From Polyangiaceae bacterium (GTDB lineage Bacteria > Myxococcota_A > Polyangia > Polyangiales > Polyangiaceae), in NCBI GenBank assembly GCA_020633205.1, contig JACKEB010000011.1, forward strand, positions 62,001 to 126,000: a DNA stretch of 64,000 nt. The letters are read 5' to 3'. Shown one piece after another: positions 32,260 to 41,614 of the stretch. Position 1 is the first letter of the stretch. Every line of letters starts with the position of its first letter. Under the pieces are notes generated by a model that was not told the DNA's origin, made no database searches, and saw nothing but the letters and a program-made list of their open reading frames with translations. The translations under genes and the position numbers were made by a program.

Positions 32260-34266
32260 TCAGTAGGGAGAAGTCACTTCGCTCTTCCCCGCGAGCACAC
32301 TCTGAAAGAAGCGCACGTACTGATCTTGCGCCTCTGGCGTGAAAATCAGCCCACCGTGCTCGGCGACCTTGGTATCCCCTTCGACGCGATCGAACTGCGT
32401 CATGATCCCCGTGGCGCCACCGGCGAGGTTGCCACTAACCGGTGCATTTACCGCACGGATACCAGGCACGGGGCGCACTTCGTGCAACAGTTCCAGACCC
32501 GCGGCGCGTGCCAACGCATCGCTGGTGGAGTTTGGAACGATGCCGTCGTCGTTCACCTCTTGCAGGAGCACGTCGCGCGGCGCCCAACCCACGACGCCAG
32601 GTAGCGCCTCCTGGGTCACGTAGTGGGCGAAGTTCAGCGGGTCACCGGGGTCGACGATGCTCTGAGTCATCGCCATGAAGCTCGCCACGGATCCGAACGG
32701 AATGCCGTCCCCGGCGATGCCCTTGACCACGATGTTGAAGGTCTTCGAGTCGCGCAGCAACATCATGAGTCCCGCCCCACCGACGTTCCAAGTTACCGCG
32801 CGGATTTCTGGTGCAATGCTAGCGATGGTCGCTCCTTGCACCGACCCGAAGCTATGGCCAATGTAGAGGATGTTCGATGTGTCGAGGTCCGGCACACCAT
32901 CAGGAGCGCCCACGGGCAGCACGTCTAGCTCCGACAGGCTCTGAATGAAGCGCACCAGCTCAAGCTGATCGGCCGCCATCTGGCGGAAGTTGTCCCGCGC
33001 TCGCGCGATGTCGAACTCATTGGTCGCTTCGTCAATCCCGAAGAAGCCATACACGCTGCTGATCAGAGTCGTCTCACCCTCGTGTCGCGAACCATGCTCA
33101 GGCGAGTCAATACCGAACACCGCGACGCCCCTCTCCGATACCGGGTCGAGACGTTCCGACGTCCCCCACACGCCGTCCTTGTCGCCTCCGAGTCCATGCC
33201 CGTAGATCACCACCGGTCGCGGCCCACTCACCGCCTTGTTGGAGAAGCTCAAGAAGACTTCCAGCGACTCGTCCTTCTGCTTCTTCGCGACGCCCTGCGC
33301 ATCAAACTCCCATTTTCCGTCGGGCTTTGGCTTGCGGTACTCAGGCGAGGGGTAGTGGTTCACGAAGCGCACTCGGTTTGTGTCTTCGTCGTTCACACTC
33401 CAGCTGTCCTGCGCTTCGGGCAGCGGTGCCTGGCGCCGCGCCTGCGCCAAGTCGATCATTCCGCGCTGCACGTCGCCCACGGTGAACAGTGTCGCCGCGC
33501 TGATTTCTTCACGGGAGAGCTCCAAGAGCGGCAGCGCGGTATCCAACGCGTCGCTTAGCTGCGCCTCGTAGTCACCACTCACCTGTCCGGTGAGCGTCTC
33601 GTGCATGAACTCCGAGCGCCCAATCGGCGTGCCGTCCGCCGCCTTTTGCTCATCGGTCACCAGGAAGAGATAGGTTCCGCGGGGATTTAGTGGCACCGCA
33701 GGGTGGGCGATCAACGTGTAGTCGTCGAACTGCCAATAGTCGTCCCCGGGCTGGGCAAAGTAGTAAGGGACGAGGCCAAGCGGCTTGCCGTAGTCAGGGG
33801 ATTCGGGGGTGAGGTCCACCAGGTACAAAGGGGACCCACCCGAGCTGAACCTCGCAGCGTCGGAGATCTCGCCGTGGATCTTCTCGCCTTCGACTTCCGC
33901 CTGGTAGCCGGCGTAGTCGATGGGTCCGTCGAACTTCGCGATCACACCGCCCACCGGGCTGAAACCGTCGAGCTCGTTCAGCTCGTCGACGCTGGTCTGG
34001 AAACCGTACAACTGGCTCGAGCTCACGACGGTTCGCGGGCTGATCTCCACCCGAAGACCCGTGGCGCTGGCGGCATCAGGGTGGGAGTAGCGGTTCGAGG
34101 GAAAGAGCTCGGTGTCGCTCTCTCCGAGCGGCCCGTACAAGACATTGCTGGATCCGGGTTCCCAAGCCGGAGGCTGCGCACCACCTGCACTCGACTCGTC
34201 GCCCCCACATCCAGCCAACCCCAGGCCGGCGATCACTAACCCCAGTCCCCCAATCCGCGAAGCCAT
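32260..34266 (-). CDS. Large lipase-like alpha/beta-hydrolase lipoprotein
   Basis: A 668-aa lipoprotein (LAGC, Cys20) resembling the surface lipases with a bacterial-virulence-factor lipase N-terminal domain (VolA-like). After about 300 beta-rich residues the hydrolase core starts with VVIYGHGLGGD, followed by the nucleophile elbow IGHSFGSVQGA. The late VNDDGIVPNSTSDALA and the VAEHGGLIF segment may supply the acid and histidine. The likely role is hydrolysis of phospholipid or ester substrates at the outer membrane. ATG 34264-34266 begins the signal peptide. The downstream neighbour agpS concerns ether lipids, so a joint lipid-metabolism role is possible. The C-terminal EVTSPY has no obvious sorting meaning. 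Confidence 0.8.
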   Translation of the reverse strand: MASRIGGLGLVIAGLGLAGCGGDESSAGGAQPPAWEPGSSNVLYGPLGESDTELFPSNRYSHPDAASATGLRVEISPRTVVSSSQLYGFQTSVDELNELDGFSPVGGVIAKFDGPIDYAGYQAEVEGEKIHGEISDAARFSSGGSPLYLVDLTPESPDYGKPLGLVPYYFAQPGDDYWQFDDYTLIAHPAVPLNPRGTYLFLVTDEQKAADGTPIGRSEFMHETLTGQVSGDYEAQLSDALDTALPLLELSREEISAATLFTVGDVQRGMIDLAQARRQAPLPEAQDSWSVNDEDTNRVRFVNHYPSPEYRKPKPDGKWEFDAQGVAKKQKDESLEVFLSFSNKAVSGPRPVVIYGHGLGGDKDGVWGTSERLDPVSERGVAVFGIDSPEHGSRHEGETTLISSVYGFFGIDEATNEFDIARARDNFRQMAADQLELVRFIQSLSELDVLPVGAPDGVPDLDTSNILYIGHSFGSVQGATIASIAPEIRAVTWNVGGAGLMMLLRDSKTFNIVVKGIAGDGIPFGSVASFMAMTQSIVDPGDPLNFAHYVTQEALPGVVGWAPRDVLLQEVNDDGIVPNSTSDALARAAGLELLHEVRPVPGIRAVNAPVSGNLAGGATGIMTQFDRVEGDTKVAEHGGLIFTPEAQDQYVRFFQSVLAGKSEVTSPY

Positions 34267-34419
34267 CAGCGGATGGTAACAGACCGGCTGGCCGCTCGGG
34301 AGCGGAGACGCGAAGCAGGCGCTGGATGGAACGCTCCAGCACCCTCGGGGTAGAGATCACGCGCGCGGGGAAGGGACCTCCAGCAGGAGCCCCGCACACG
34401 ACGTGGGGCCCCGGCTGGA

Positions 34420-35136
34420 CTAGCCGGCCTGGCTCTGACGCATCAGCGAGTACCCAACGGTCCCGCGAATCACCGACTGCAGCATCTTCACCGCGTCCTC
34501 GAGCTCGGCGCGCTCGTCACGAATGCTCTCCAGAGCACCAATGAAGAGCGAGACGAAGGTGTCGGCGACGAGTGTGAGCGGTGGCAACTTCGTCATATCG
34601 AAGCCGACCTTGGCAGCGCCTTGAGCCAAGTCCTCAGCCAGCTCACGCCGCGCACGCGCTTCACACGCCATGATCGCGTTGCCCAGCGCTGAGGTCGTAT
34701 CCCTACGGTAGCGCAGGAAGATATCGATCATCGCAGGCTCAGAGATCAGCGCCTCCAGGCTCTGGCGCACCGTGTTCTCGCTGTTCTCGATGGGACCGCG
34801 TTCACGACCCGCCGCGCGAACTTCGCGCAGAATTTGGGTGATGCGGTTAGAAATTTCTTCTGCGGCGACGGCCAATATCTCATCCACATTCTTGAAGTGG
34901 ACGTAGAAGGCCGGTTGCGTCACGCCAACCCGTGCAGTGACTGCAGTTGTTGTAACGGCAGCCACCCCACCAGTGCGCGCGAGCTCAGCCGCTGCCTGGA
35001 TCAACTGACTACGTGTACGCTCCTTCTTTTCCGCACGGGTAAGCCGTCGAGGCGCACGGTCCTCTGGCACTTCCGTAACCGAAGAGTCGGGAGCCTCCTC
35101 TTCGTCGGTTTCGTTTACTGGAACTCGAGACGCCAC
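34420..35136 (-). CDS. TetR-family regulator overlapping the tamB end
   Basis: A 238-aa regulator with a TetR DNA-binding domain: RSQLIQAAAELARTGG, then VTTTAVTARVGVTQPAFYVHF as helix-turn-helix, and an all-helical C-terminal ligand domain. The N-terminal 35 residues are acidic (NETDEEEAPD) and precede LTRAEKKERT. GTG 35134-35136 is the best start, lying 20 bases inside the end of tamB in another reading frame, which suggests translational coupling. A longer frame reaches 35232. Co-expression with tamB suggests the regulator senses envelope or lipid state, but its target is not evident. It is followed by 153 bp without a gene. Confidence 0.83.
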   Translation of the reverse strand: MASRVPVNETDEEEAPDSSVTEVPEDRAPRRLTRAEKKERTRSQLIQAAAELARTGGVAAVTTTAVTARVGVTQPAFYVHFKNVDEILAVAAEEISNRITQILREVRAAGRERGPIENSENTVRQSLEALISEPAMIDIFLRYRRDTTSALGNAIMACEARARRELAEDLAQGAAKVGFDMTKLPPLTLVADTFVSLFIGALESIRDERAELEDAVKMLQSVIRGTVGYSLMRQSQAG

Positions 35137-38100
35137 CGCAGGTCTGCACCCAGATTGCCCAGACTTGAGCTCCCCAGGTCGTTCACGTTGTCGTACGAGC
35201 CCTCCACGCTCACTCTGCGATTGAGCCGCCACTCTAGGTTAGAGCGTACCTCACGTGAGTCCGATATGCCGCTGGTAACGTTCGCTCGGATGCGATCAGC
35301 AAGTCTTTTTCCGATGGTAACCGTTGGCTCAGTACGGCCTGTACGGGATGAGTAGCTGCTACCGAAGTTGAACTCGTCGATAACTGGCACGGCTTTGGTT
35401 ACCGCTTGGTCCGCGCCAGTGAGTGTGCCCAGCGCTTCCAACGCAACACTTTCACCGACACTAGCCGACTGTGCTTGGTCGAGTTCGGCTCGCGTTAGGC
35501 CGATGGTCAGCAAGAGTACGATGTCGTCCTGGGAGAGCGCAGGATTGCTCGTGAGATCGATCTTGAGCTGCTCGGTGTCGCCATAGGCGTGGAGCGTGAT
35601 GTTCCATCTTCCGCCCGTGGCACTCGCCGCGCTGCTCCCACCAGCGCTGCCTTCAGCGCTGCCGCTGGTCGCTGCAGCTGCGTCGGAGTACCGACGATAC
35701 TCAGTGCTAGCAGTGACATCGACACGGGGAGCGATCCGCGTAAGGTCATCAAAACGCACGGATCCTTGCTGAATTTCGAACTCGCTCTGCCGCAGTCGAA
35801 TGCGCCCTCCCGGCTTCAGCTTGAGCGATCCGCGCATCCCAAAGCGCTGGTTCGTACCCGAGAGCAAGAGCCCTTGTCGGCCAACTACGAGCTCCGCGTC
35901 GATCAGGTTGTTGCTCAATGTGAGGGCGCGGCTCGCCTTGACGGTGATGTCGAACTCGACTCGATCATCTACCGGATCATAGGCGTCGAACTCAGTACGC
36001 TTTCCTCTCGATGCCAGCGTGGAGATGTCCACGGCCATGGTCACCGGTCGCGTATAGCGGAATGACTGAATCGTCACGTCGCCGGTCACGCGCGGCAGCG
36101 CCGCCTCGCCTCCAGGCCCTTGGGCCTGAGGATCCCAACTGGCGATTAGGAGCGCATCGGCAGTTGTTTCGACGCCGGAAGTCAGCGGCAAGCTGATGTC
36201 ATCGGCAGTGATCACAAAGCGCGCCTTTCCAAGCTCGGTCCCGCTAAGACGCGCATCACCGGTGATCTTCACGGTGCCACTGCCGACCTTCGCACTGCCG
36301 CGCCGCACCGCGATTTGGTCTGAATCCACGCTGATCTCGAATTCGACATCCGACAACGTATTGCCAACACCAGCCAGGGCCAACTCGCCGCCAGTGAGCT
36401 GGAAACCACCCGAGTAGCTGAGCTGCTTGAGCGGTCCTTTGATCGACAGGTTGCCCTGCACTTGGCCCTTCGCGCGATCGACGCTCGGCAGCGCGCGGGC
36501 AAGCGTCGAGAGATCGAGCGGGCGCAATTCCATACGAAAATCGACTTTGGGGTCGCTGCCAAGCTGAGTCACGCCGCCCGACAAATCGAACACAGCTTGG
36601 GCAGTGCCCAGGCTCCGGAGGCCAAGCGCGAGGTGTCCAGCGCTGACGCTCTGGTCCTTGATCACGATGGGCTTCGCGTCCACCAACTCGACCTGGGCAC
36701 CACCGCGGCTCATGTCCAGGCCCTTAAGCTGCACGGTAGCGCGAGCATCGCGCGGTCGATCCAAGGGCAGCTCGGCTATGTCAATGGTTGCGCTCAGGCG
36801 TCCCTTCGGCGCGTTCGCGAGCGCCAGCGTCGGCGAGATCTCCGCGAAAGCACCCACGTCGAGATCCTGCAGGGTAACGCTACCCTTCGCGGTCTTCGAC
36901 CTTTGACGGGTCACCTGCAAGTCGCTCAACTTGACTTGACCCCCGAACAGCTCTCCATCCACGTGGAAAATGCCATCCGCCTCGTCTTGTTCCCAGCGCG
37001 CTCGGTTGAATGGCGCGGTGATTGGCGCGCCACAGCGCGTACGACCGACGACCACCGGCTTTTTCTTCTCAACCGGGCGCAGCGCTACGTCGAGGGTAGA
37101 TGCTGGCAACTTTGACGTCCCCACGTGCATGCCGCTGAGCACCACGCTGGCGTCGAAGCTCAGCTGGTCCACGGTTCCGTAGACCTCCGCCGTCGCGCTG
37201 GCGTAGCCGGAGACGTAGTCCGCAAGCGAACCCATGGACTGAAACGCCGGCAGCGGAACACGCGTTCCCACCCCATGGCCGCGCAAGATCCCTCCGCGCT
37301 GCATGGACAAAGCACCGAGAAACACTCCGCCACCCTTGCTCAAACTGAAGCTAGGCAGGTCGAGCTCGAACCCAAGGTAGCTCGCGTCGCGGTCCAGCCA
37401 ACGGAAGTCGAAGCTGGCGCTCCCCTTGTCGTAGTGCTCTTCGAAGAGTTCCATCTCCCCGAATCGGCCCTCGCCCCGCACTTGAAGGAAGCCACCGCCG
37501 CACTTGTCGGACTTCCCGCCGAAATCGAAGTGCACGCTCGCTTGCACGGCACCGCGACCTTTGATCGGCGCGAAACGCGGATCTTCGTCGAAGTGCCACA
37601 TCGCGAAGAAGTCGCGAATGTCGAGATCACTGCTGGCAACCTCCGCGTCCACCAACACCGTGGCGTCGCTATCGAAGTCGAGCTTCGCGCTGGAGACATC
37701 GAAGTGGCTGCTGCCCTTCTTGCCGCGGACGTTCGAGAGCTCGAGCACCAACGGGCGAAAGCGCGTGTTGGCGCGCTCGATATCTCCCAACGGGAAGCCA
37801 CCGAACTCGAAGCCCTTCACCTTCATATGACCCTCGAGCACGGGGTCACCAAAGGTGCCGACCATATTGGCGTCTAGCTCGGCGAGGCCGGCGATCGGGA
37901 TGTCCACCAGCGGTCCGATATCCGCGAGCTCGATCTTCGTGCCTTCAGAGACACCAAGCTTGAACTGGTTGTTGAAGCCCAAGGAAACGACGCTCGCCAG
38001 CAGCCGGCTGTGCCCGAACTGCCCACGCACATCGTAGAATTCGAAGGCCTTGGGTCGAACCCCGATGCGAGCACGGACCACCTGCGGAGCGCGCACACCG

Positions 38101-39587
38101 ATCATGTGTTTTCGCGCGGAATCATGGTACGCGCGGTCGAAGATCTCGAAGCGGCTCGCCTCGGTGTACATCTGAGCGTCGAGCTTCAACGGCGCGAGCG
38201 TGCCCTTGAGGTCGGTGATCAGCGTACGGTCGAGATCCCACTGGCAAACGGTGTTCTCGGTGACATCGAGATCACGCATCAGCCCCGGGAAGTTCATGCC
38301 CTTCCCGTCGAGCTTGGCCATGGAGATTCGGGGCTCTTTCGCCAGCGGCTCGATGCGCACATCCGTGATCTCCAGGTCGCCGTTCGCGTAGCCAACCTTG
38401 ATCTTCGGAAGCTCGACTACGTCCTTGGCGACCTCCACCTGGGCGTCGAGGTACTTTGCGAAGGAGTACCCACCCATGCCGATCTTCCCGCCCTTGAGCC
38501 GGCCGCTGAAGCTAGGCAACTTTCCGGTACCATCGAACCTGACGCCACCGCTCAAACCCACCCAACCCTTGAGGTGAGTCCCCGCGTAGCGATTCACCGG
38601 TTCGATGGGCGCGCGCACGAAGAGGTGACCATCAAGAAGCGGCAGCTCATCCGGGCGGGGCGTCACCCGCACGCTGCTGAGCCGCACGGCAACGCGATTC
38701 GGGTTCTTTGTCAGCTCGTCGATGCGACAGCTCGCCGCCGTCCCCTTGCGTTCGTCGTCGTCCGCCGCGCCAAGCAAGGCGAGTCGGCGCACCAAAACCG
38801 CACCCTCGTCGTAGCGGGCGCGCAGATCGAGCTGACACACCACATCCTCGTCGTAGGCCGGCTCGACCTGCGTGCGATCCGGCTCATCCCCGCTGGCATC
38901 GGGAGCGTGGCGCAGGACTCGCTCGCGCTCGCGCTCCACTCGGGTCTCCCCAGCGCGCACAGCCACCTCGAAGGCGAGGCGGTCCTCGGCGTAGACATCA
39001 ACATCCACGCCCTGAGTCGTGACCCGTGTATCGGAGTCGATCTTCAGATCGACGGCCGCGTCGGAGATCGCGATGGAAGCAAACGGGGCTCGGTCGAGCG
39101 GCTTCGATTTTCCGCTCGGTTTTGGCAACCGATAGTCGAGGTTCTGAAGCTTGCCATCCTGGAGTACGATGCGACCGCGCGGGGACTCGATCTCGATATC
39201 CCCCGCATCCAGCCTGCCGGAGATCAGCGCGAACAAGCGAGGCGCCACGCGCACGCTGCGCGCCGTCAGCAGCGGCGAGCCACCGTCGTTCGCCGGCACC
39301 ACCACATTCTCGAGGCTGAGGCGCAAGGGCAGCAGCTCGACCCGCACCTCATAGCTCGCCTTGACGCCGAGCTCCTCGTCCAGCACCCGCGCCGTCTCCG
39401 CCGCGAGTCGGGTGCGGGCTGCATCGGTACGCAGCAAGATCCCGAGCACCACGGGGAGCAGTCCGATCAACGCGAAGAGCACACAGAACAGCTGCGCGAT
39501 GCGCTTTCCCCACGATCCACGACGCCCGACGCGTCGACGCCGACGCTCAGCGGGCGCAGCGGGGGCGGGGCTCTTTCGGTCGGACAT
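35115..39587 (-). CDS. tamB: TamB-family translocation/lipid-transport protein
   Basis: A 1490-aa AsmA/TamB-like protein. It has a basic N-terminus and one inner-membrane anchor (about residues 30-52, IAQLFCVLFALIGLLPVVLG), a long repetitive beta-strand region typical of bridge-like lipid-transfer proteins, and a C-terminal DUF490/TamB domain (LSQDDIVLLLTIGLTRAEL, TVTIGKRLADRI, final LEFQ). TamB spans the periplasm and moves phospholipids or assists outer-membrane protein assembly with TamA. TamA is not next to it here. ATG 39585-39587 was chosen; TTG 39626 is in frame upstream and neither has a clear Shine-Dalgarno. A long frame on the opposite strand is only its shadow. Confidence 0.87.
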   Translation of the reverse strand: MSDRKSPAPAAPAERRRRRVGRRGSWGKRIAQLFCVLFALIGLLPVVLGILLRTDAARTRLAAETARVLDEELGVKASYEVRVELLPLRLSLENVVVPANDGGSPLLTARSVRVAPRLFALISGRLDAGDIEIESPRGRIVLQDGKLQNLDYRLPKPSGKSKPLDRAPFASIAISDAAVDLKIDSDTRVTTQGVDVDVYAEDRLAFEVAVRAGETRVERERERVLRHAPDASGDEPDRTQVEPAYDEDVVCQLDLRARYDEGAVLVRRLALLGAADDDERKGTAASCRIDELTKNPNRVAVRLSSVRVTPRPDELPLLDGHLFVRAPIEPVNRYAGTHLKGWVGLSGGVRFDGTGKLPSFSGRLKGGKIGMGGYSFAKYLDAQVEVAKDVVELPKIKVGYANGDLEITDVRIEPLAKEPRISMAKLDGKGMNFPGLMRDLDVTENTVCQWDLDRTLITDLKGTLAPLKLDAQMYTEASRFEIFDRAYHDSARKHMIGVRAPQVVRARIGVRPKAFEFYDVRGQFGHSRLLASVVSLGFNNQFKLGVSEGTKIELADIGPLVDIPIAGLAELDANMVGTFGDPVLEGHMKVKGFEFGGFPLGDIERANTRFRPLVLELSNVRGKKGSSHFDVSSAKLDFDSDATVLVDAEVASSDLDIRDFFAMWHFDEDPRFAPIKGRGAVQASVHFDFGGKSDKCGGGFLQVRGEGRFGEMELFEEHYDKGSASFDFRWLDRDASYLGFELDLPSFSLSKGGGVFLGALSMQRGGILRGHGVGTRVPLPAFQSMGSLADYVSGYASATAEVYGTVDQLSFDASVVLSGMHVGTSKLPASTLDVALRPVEKKKPVVVGRTRCGAPITAPFNRARWEQDEADGIFHVDGELFGGQVKLSDLQVTRQRSKTAKGSVTLQDLDVGAFAEISPTLALANAPKGRLSATIDIAELPLDRPRDARATVQLKGLDMSRGGAQVELVDAKPIVIKDQSVSAGHLALGLRSLGTAQAVFDLSGGVTQLGSDPKVDFRMELRPLDLSTLARALPSVDRAKGQVQGNLSIKGPLKQLSYSGGFQLTGGELALAGVGNTLSDVEFEISVDSDQIAVRRGSAKVGSGTVKITGDARLSGTELGKARFVITADDISLPLTSGVETTADALLIASWDPQAQGPGGEAALPRVTGDVTIQSFRYTRPVTMAVDISTLASRGKRTEFDAYDPVDDRVEFDITVKASRALTLSNNLIDAELVVGRQGLLLSGTNQRFGMRGSLKLKPGGRIRLRQSEFEIQQGSVRFDDLTRIAPRVDVTASTEYRRYSDAAAATSGSAEGSAGGSSAASATGGRWNITLHAYGDTEQLKIDLTSNPALSQDDIVLLLTIGLTRAELDQAQSASVGESVALEALGTLTGADQAVTKAVPVIDEFNFGSSYSSRTGRTEPTVTIGKRLADRIRANVTSGISDSREVRSNLEWRLNRRVSVEGSYDNVNDLGSSSLGNLGADLRWRLEFQ

Positions 39588-39743
39588 CGGGGGGTTTGGT
39601 CGCTGGCGACCGCTCACGAGCGCCAACCCTGGGAAAGCTACTGCGAAACCGCCTTCGAGGACGTAAATCGAGCAAAAAAAGCCGGATCGCGAGTCAGCGT
39701 GGGGGGACGGAAGCCGCCTGAACCGCCGGCCAGCGCAAAACCC

Positions 39744-40466
39744 TCACTTGGGCGTCACCGTCACCCGCTGAATCCAGTCTCCCTGAACTCCCAGGCTGGC
39801 GGCGTCTTTCCATGCGCCGTCGAAGATCCAGTTCTTCCCAGACGTGATGCCGTCATCGTCTCGTCCAATCGCCGGGAGGCCCGAGTGCTCGGTGAAGCAC
39901 ATCGCGACGGCGAACCCGGGATCCTGGAAGAGCGGTAGCGATAGATCCGAAATATCGATCTGGTTGATCGCCGAATCTGAACCCTGGATTTGCGCGTCCA
40001 ACGACTTCAAGCGCTGGTCCGGCTTGCCTTGGTCATCGACACTCCAGATTTCTACGCGGAAAATTTTCGTATCAGTGGCGCCACCCACCACGACTTCGAG
40101 CTTATCGAAGGCGTAAGAGCAACCGGGGGCACCCACCTCGTACGTCACGCCCCAGCATTCGTCCTGGGCGAAGCCCTGCTGGAAGAAGACCTGTCCCATC
40201 TCGCTGAATCCGTCGTTTTGCAGAGAAACGCTGGCCTGTTCACACAGCGGGGCACCTCCAGTGCCGCCGCTGCCCGCCGTGCCTGCGGCGCCCGCAGCGC
40301 CGGAGCTGCCAGCGCTGCCCCCAGTCGCTCCAGTCGTGCCCCCAGCGCCACTGCTGCCCGCCTGCCCGGCGCTACCGCCCGCGCCAGAGCCGCCGCTTTC
40401 GTCGCTCGAGCATCCGACGAGCAGCAGTGCTCCTAACCCCCAAACCCAGCCAAGTCGCCATCCCAT
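39744..40466 (-). CDS. Gly-linker lipoprotein with single C-terminal beta domain
   Basis: A 240-aa lipoprotein (LLLVGC, Cys19), with a Gly/Ser/Ala linker to about residue 75 and a domain of about 165 residues. The domain starts at PLCEQASVSLQNDGF and runs through FDKLEVVVGG, FRVEIWSVDDQG and GFAVAMCFTEHSG, suggesting a jelly-roll-like carbohydrate-binding fold. Four cysteines probably pair. I do not recognise the family. ATG 40464-40466 starts the signal peptide directly. It sits 157 bp upstream of tamB on the same strand and is probably transcribed separately. Confidence 0.75.
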   Translation of the reverse strand: MGWRLGWVWGLGALLLVGCSSDESGGSGAGGSAGQAGSSGAGGTTGATGGSAGSSGAAGAAGTAGSGGTGGAPLCEQASVSLQNDGFSEMGQVFFQQGFAQDECWGVTYEVGAPGCSYAFDKLEVVVGGATDTKIFRVEIWSVDDQGKPDQRLKSLDAQIQGSDSAINQIDISDLSLPLFQDPGFAVAMCFTEHSGLPAIGRDDDGITSGKNWIFDGAWKDAASLGVQGDWIQRVTVTPK

Positions 40467-40670
40467 GGGACAAACGATACGGGAATTGCCTCCAGGTTTG
40501 CTCCCGCGGAGTGCTGAATCGGGGGGTGCTACGCTATTTTTGTGCTAGACGCGGCGACCCGCGTGACGTTGCCCTGGGTGGTTCCAGGGACTCTCGCGAA
40601 ACCCCGCATTACTGCGGGCGCCGAGCGCGCTCCGCCGCTCACCCCATCGCTCACGCCACTCGCGACCCAG

Positions 40671-41609
40671 ATGCCGCAAATGACGCTAGCCCCCGACCAG
40701 AGCAACAAGACACGCGCCATCCAAGCGGTGGCCCGAGCCGTGGAGCTTGCTGAGGACGGTGAGTCCAACATCGAGGTCGTCGCCATCAGCGACCTCGACC
40801 TCGAGGGCCTCAAAGGCACGGATCTTCGACCGCTGCTCGATCGCATGATCGTGGCAAAGCACGCCGACCTCGGCCTCGACGCGCTGCTGCTCGCTGGCGT
40901 GCTCGACCGCTTGCTGCCCGAGGTGCAAGCGATGGTCGGTTTTGGTGATGGGGAGTGGCGCCACAAGGACGTGTGGAAGCACACGAAGCAGGTCGTGACT
41001 CAAGCCGTGCCGCGCCTGAACATCCGCTGGGCGGCGCTGTTTCACGACATCGGCAAGGTGCGCACGCGGTCCTTCGGAGACAACGGCGAGGTGCACTTCT
41101 TCGGGCACGAGGTGGTGGGCGCCCGCATGTTCGACAAGCTCGAGAAGCGCCAGCGCTTCTTCTCCAGCGAGGAGACGCTGCGCGACTCGATCCGCTTCTT
41201 GGTGCTGAATCACCTGCGCGCCGGTCAGTACGACAGCCACTGGACTGACAGCGCCGTCCGCCGCTTCCACAAGGAAATTGGCGAAAACCTCGACGACTTG
41301 CTCTGCCTCTCCCGCGCCGACATCACCACCAAGCGCGCACTGAAGAAGAAGAAGGGCATCGCCAAGATCAACGAGCTCGGTACGCGCATCAAGGAGCTCG
41401 CGGAGCTCGATGCGCGGGTGCCGCCGTTACCGAAGGGTGTGGGCAACGAGCTGATGACCCACTTCAAGTTGCCGCCTTCGCGCTTGCTCGGCGACATCAA
41501 GCGAGCCCTTGAGGCCGCCTGCGAGGCAGGCGAACTCAAGGCAAATCAAGAGTCGGGCTACTACGTGCAGTTCGTAGCGGAGCACCCGGAGCGTTTCGGT
41601 CTAAAATAG
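40671..41609 (+). CDS. HD-domain phosphohydrolase, CCA-transferase-like C-terminal half
   Basis: A protein of about 312 aa with an HD metal-dependent phosphohydrolase domain: WKHTKQVV, then RWAALFHDIGKVRTR with the HD pair near residue 124, HEVVGARMF and LVLNHLRAGQYD. Order and spacing resemble the HD and C-terminal domains of tRNA nucleotidyltransferases, but the nucleotidyltransferase head is absent, so it may act on nucleotides or RNA ends. The C-terminal ALEAACEAGELKANQESGYYVQFV fits the tRNA-binding tail of that family. ATG 40671 was chosen; GTG 40542 would add 43 Pro/Thr-rich residues. It ends 5 bp before the vWA lipoprotein gene. Confidence 0.75.
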   Translation: MPQMTLAPDQSNKTRAIQAVARAVELAEDGESNIEVVAISDLDLEGLKGTDLRPLLDRMIVAKHADLGLDALLLAGVLDRLLPEVQAMVGFGDGEWRHKDVWKHTKQVVTQAVPRLNIRWAALFHDIGKVRTRSFGDNGEVHFFGHEVVGARMFDKLEKRQRFFSSEETLRDSIRFLVLNHLRAGQYDSHWTDSAVRRFHKEIGENLDDLLCLSRADITTKRALKKKKGIAKINELGTRIKELAELDARVPPLPKGVGNELMTHFKLPPSRLLGDIKRALEAACEAGELKANQESGYYVQFVAEHPERFGLK

Positions 41610-41614
41610 CCCGC

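Noticed and set aside
38010..39938. A plus-strand open frame of 642 codons antisense to tamB
   Set aside because: It mirrors the codon structure of tamB, has no motif or signal and no ribosome binding site. Long antisense frames are expected in high-GC genes.
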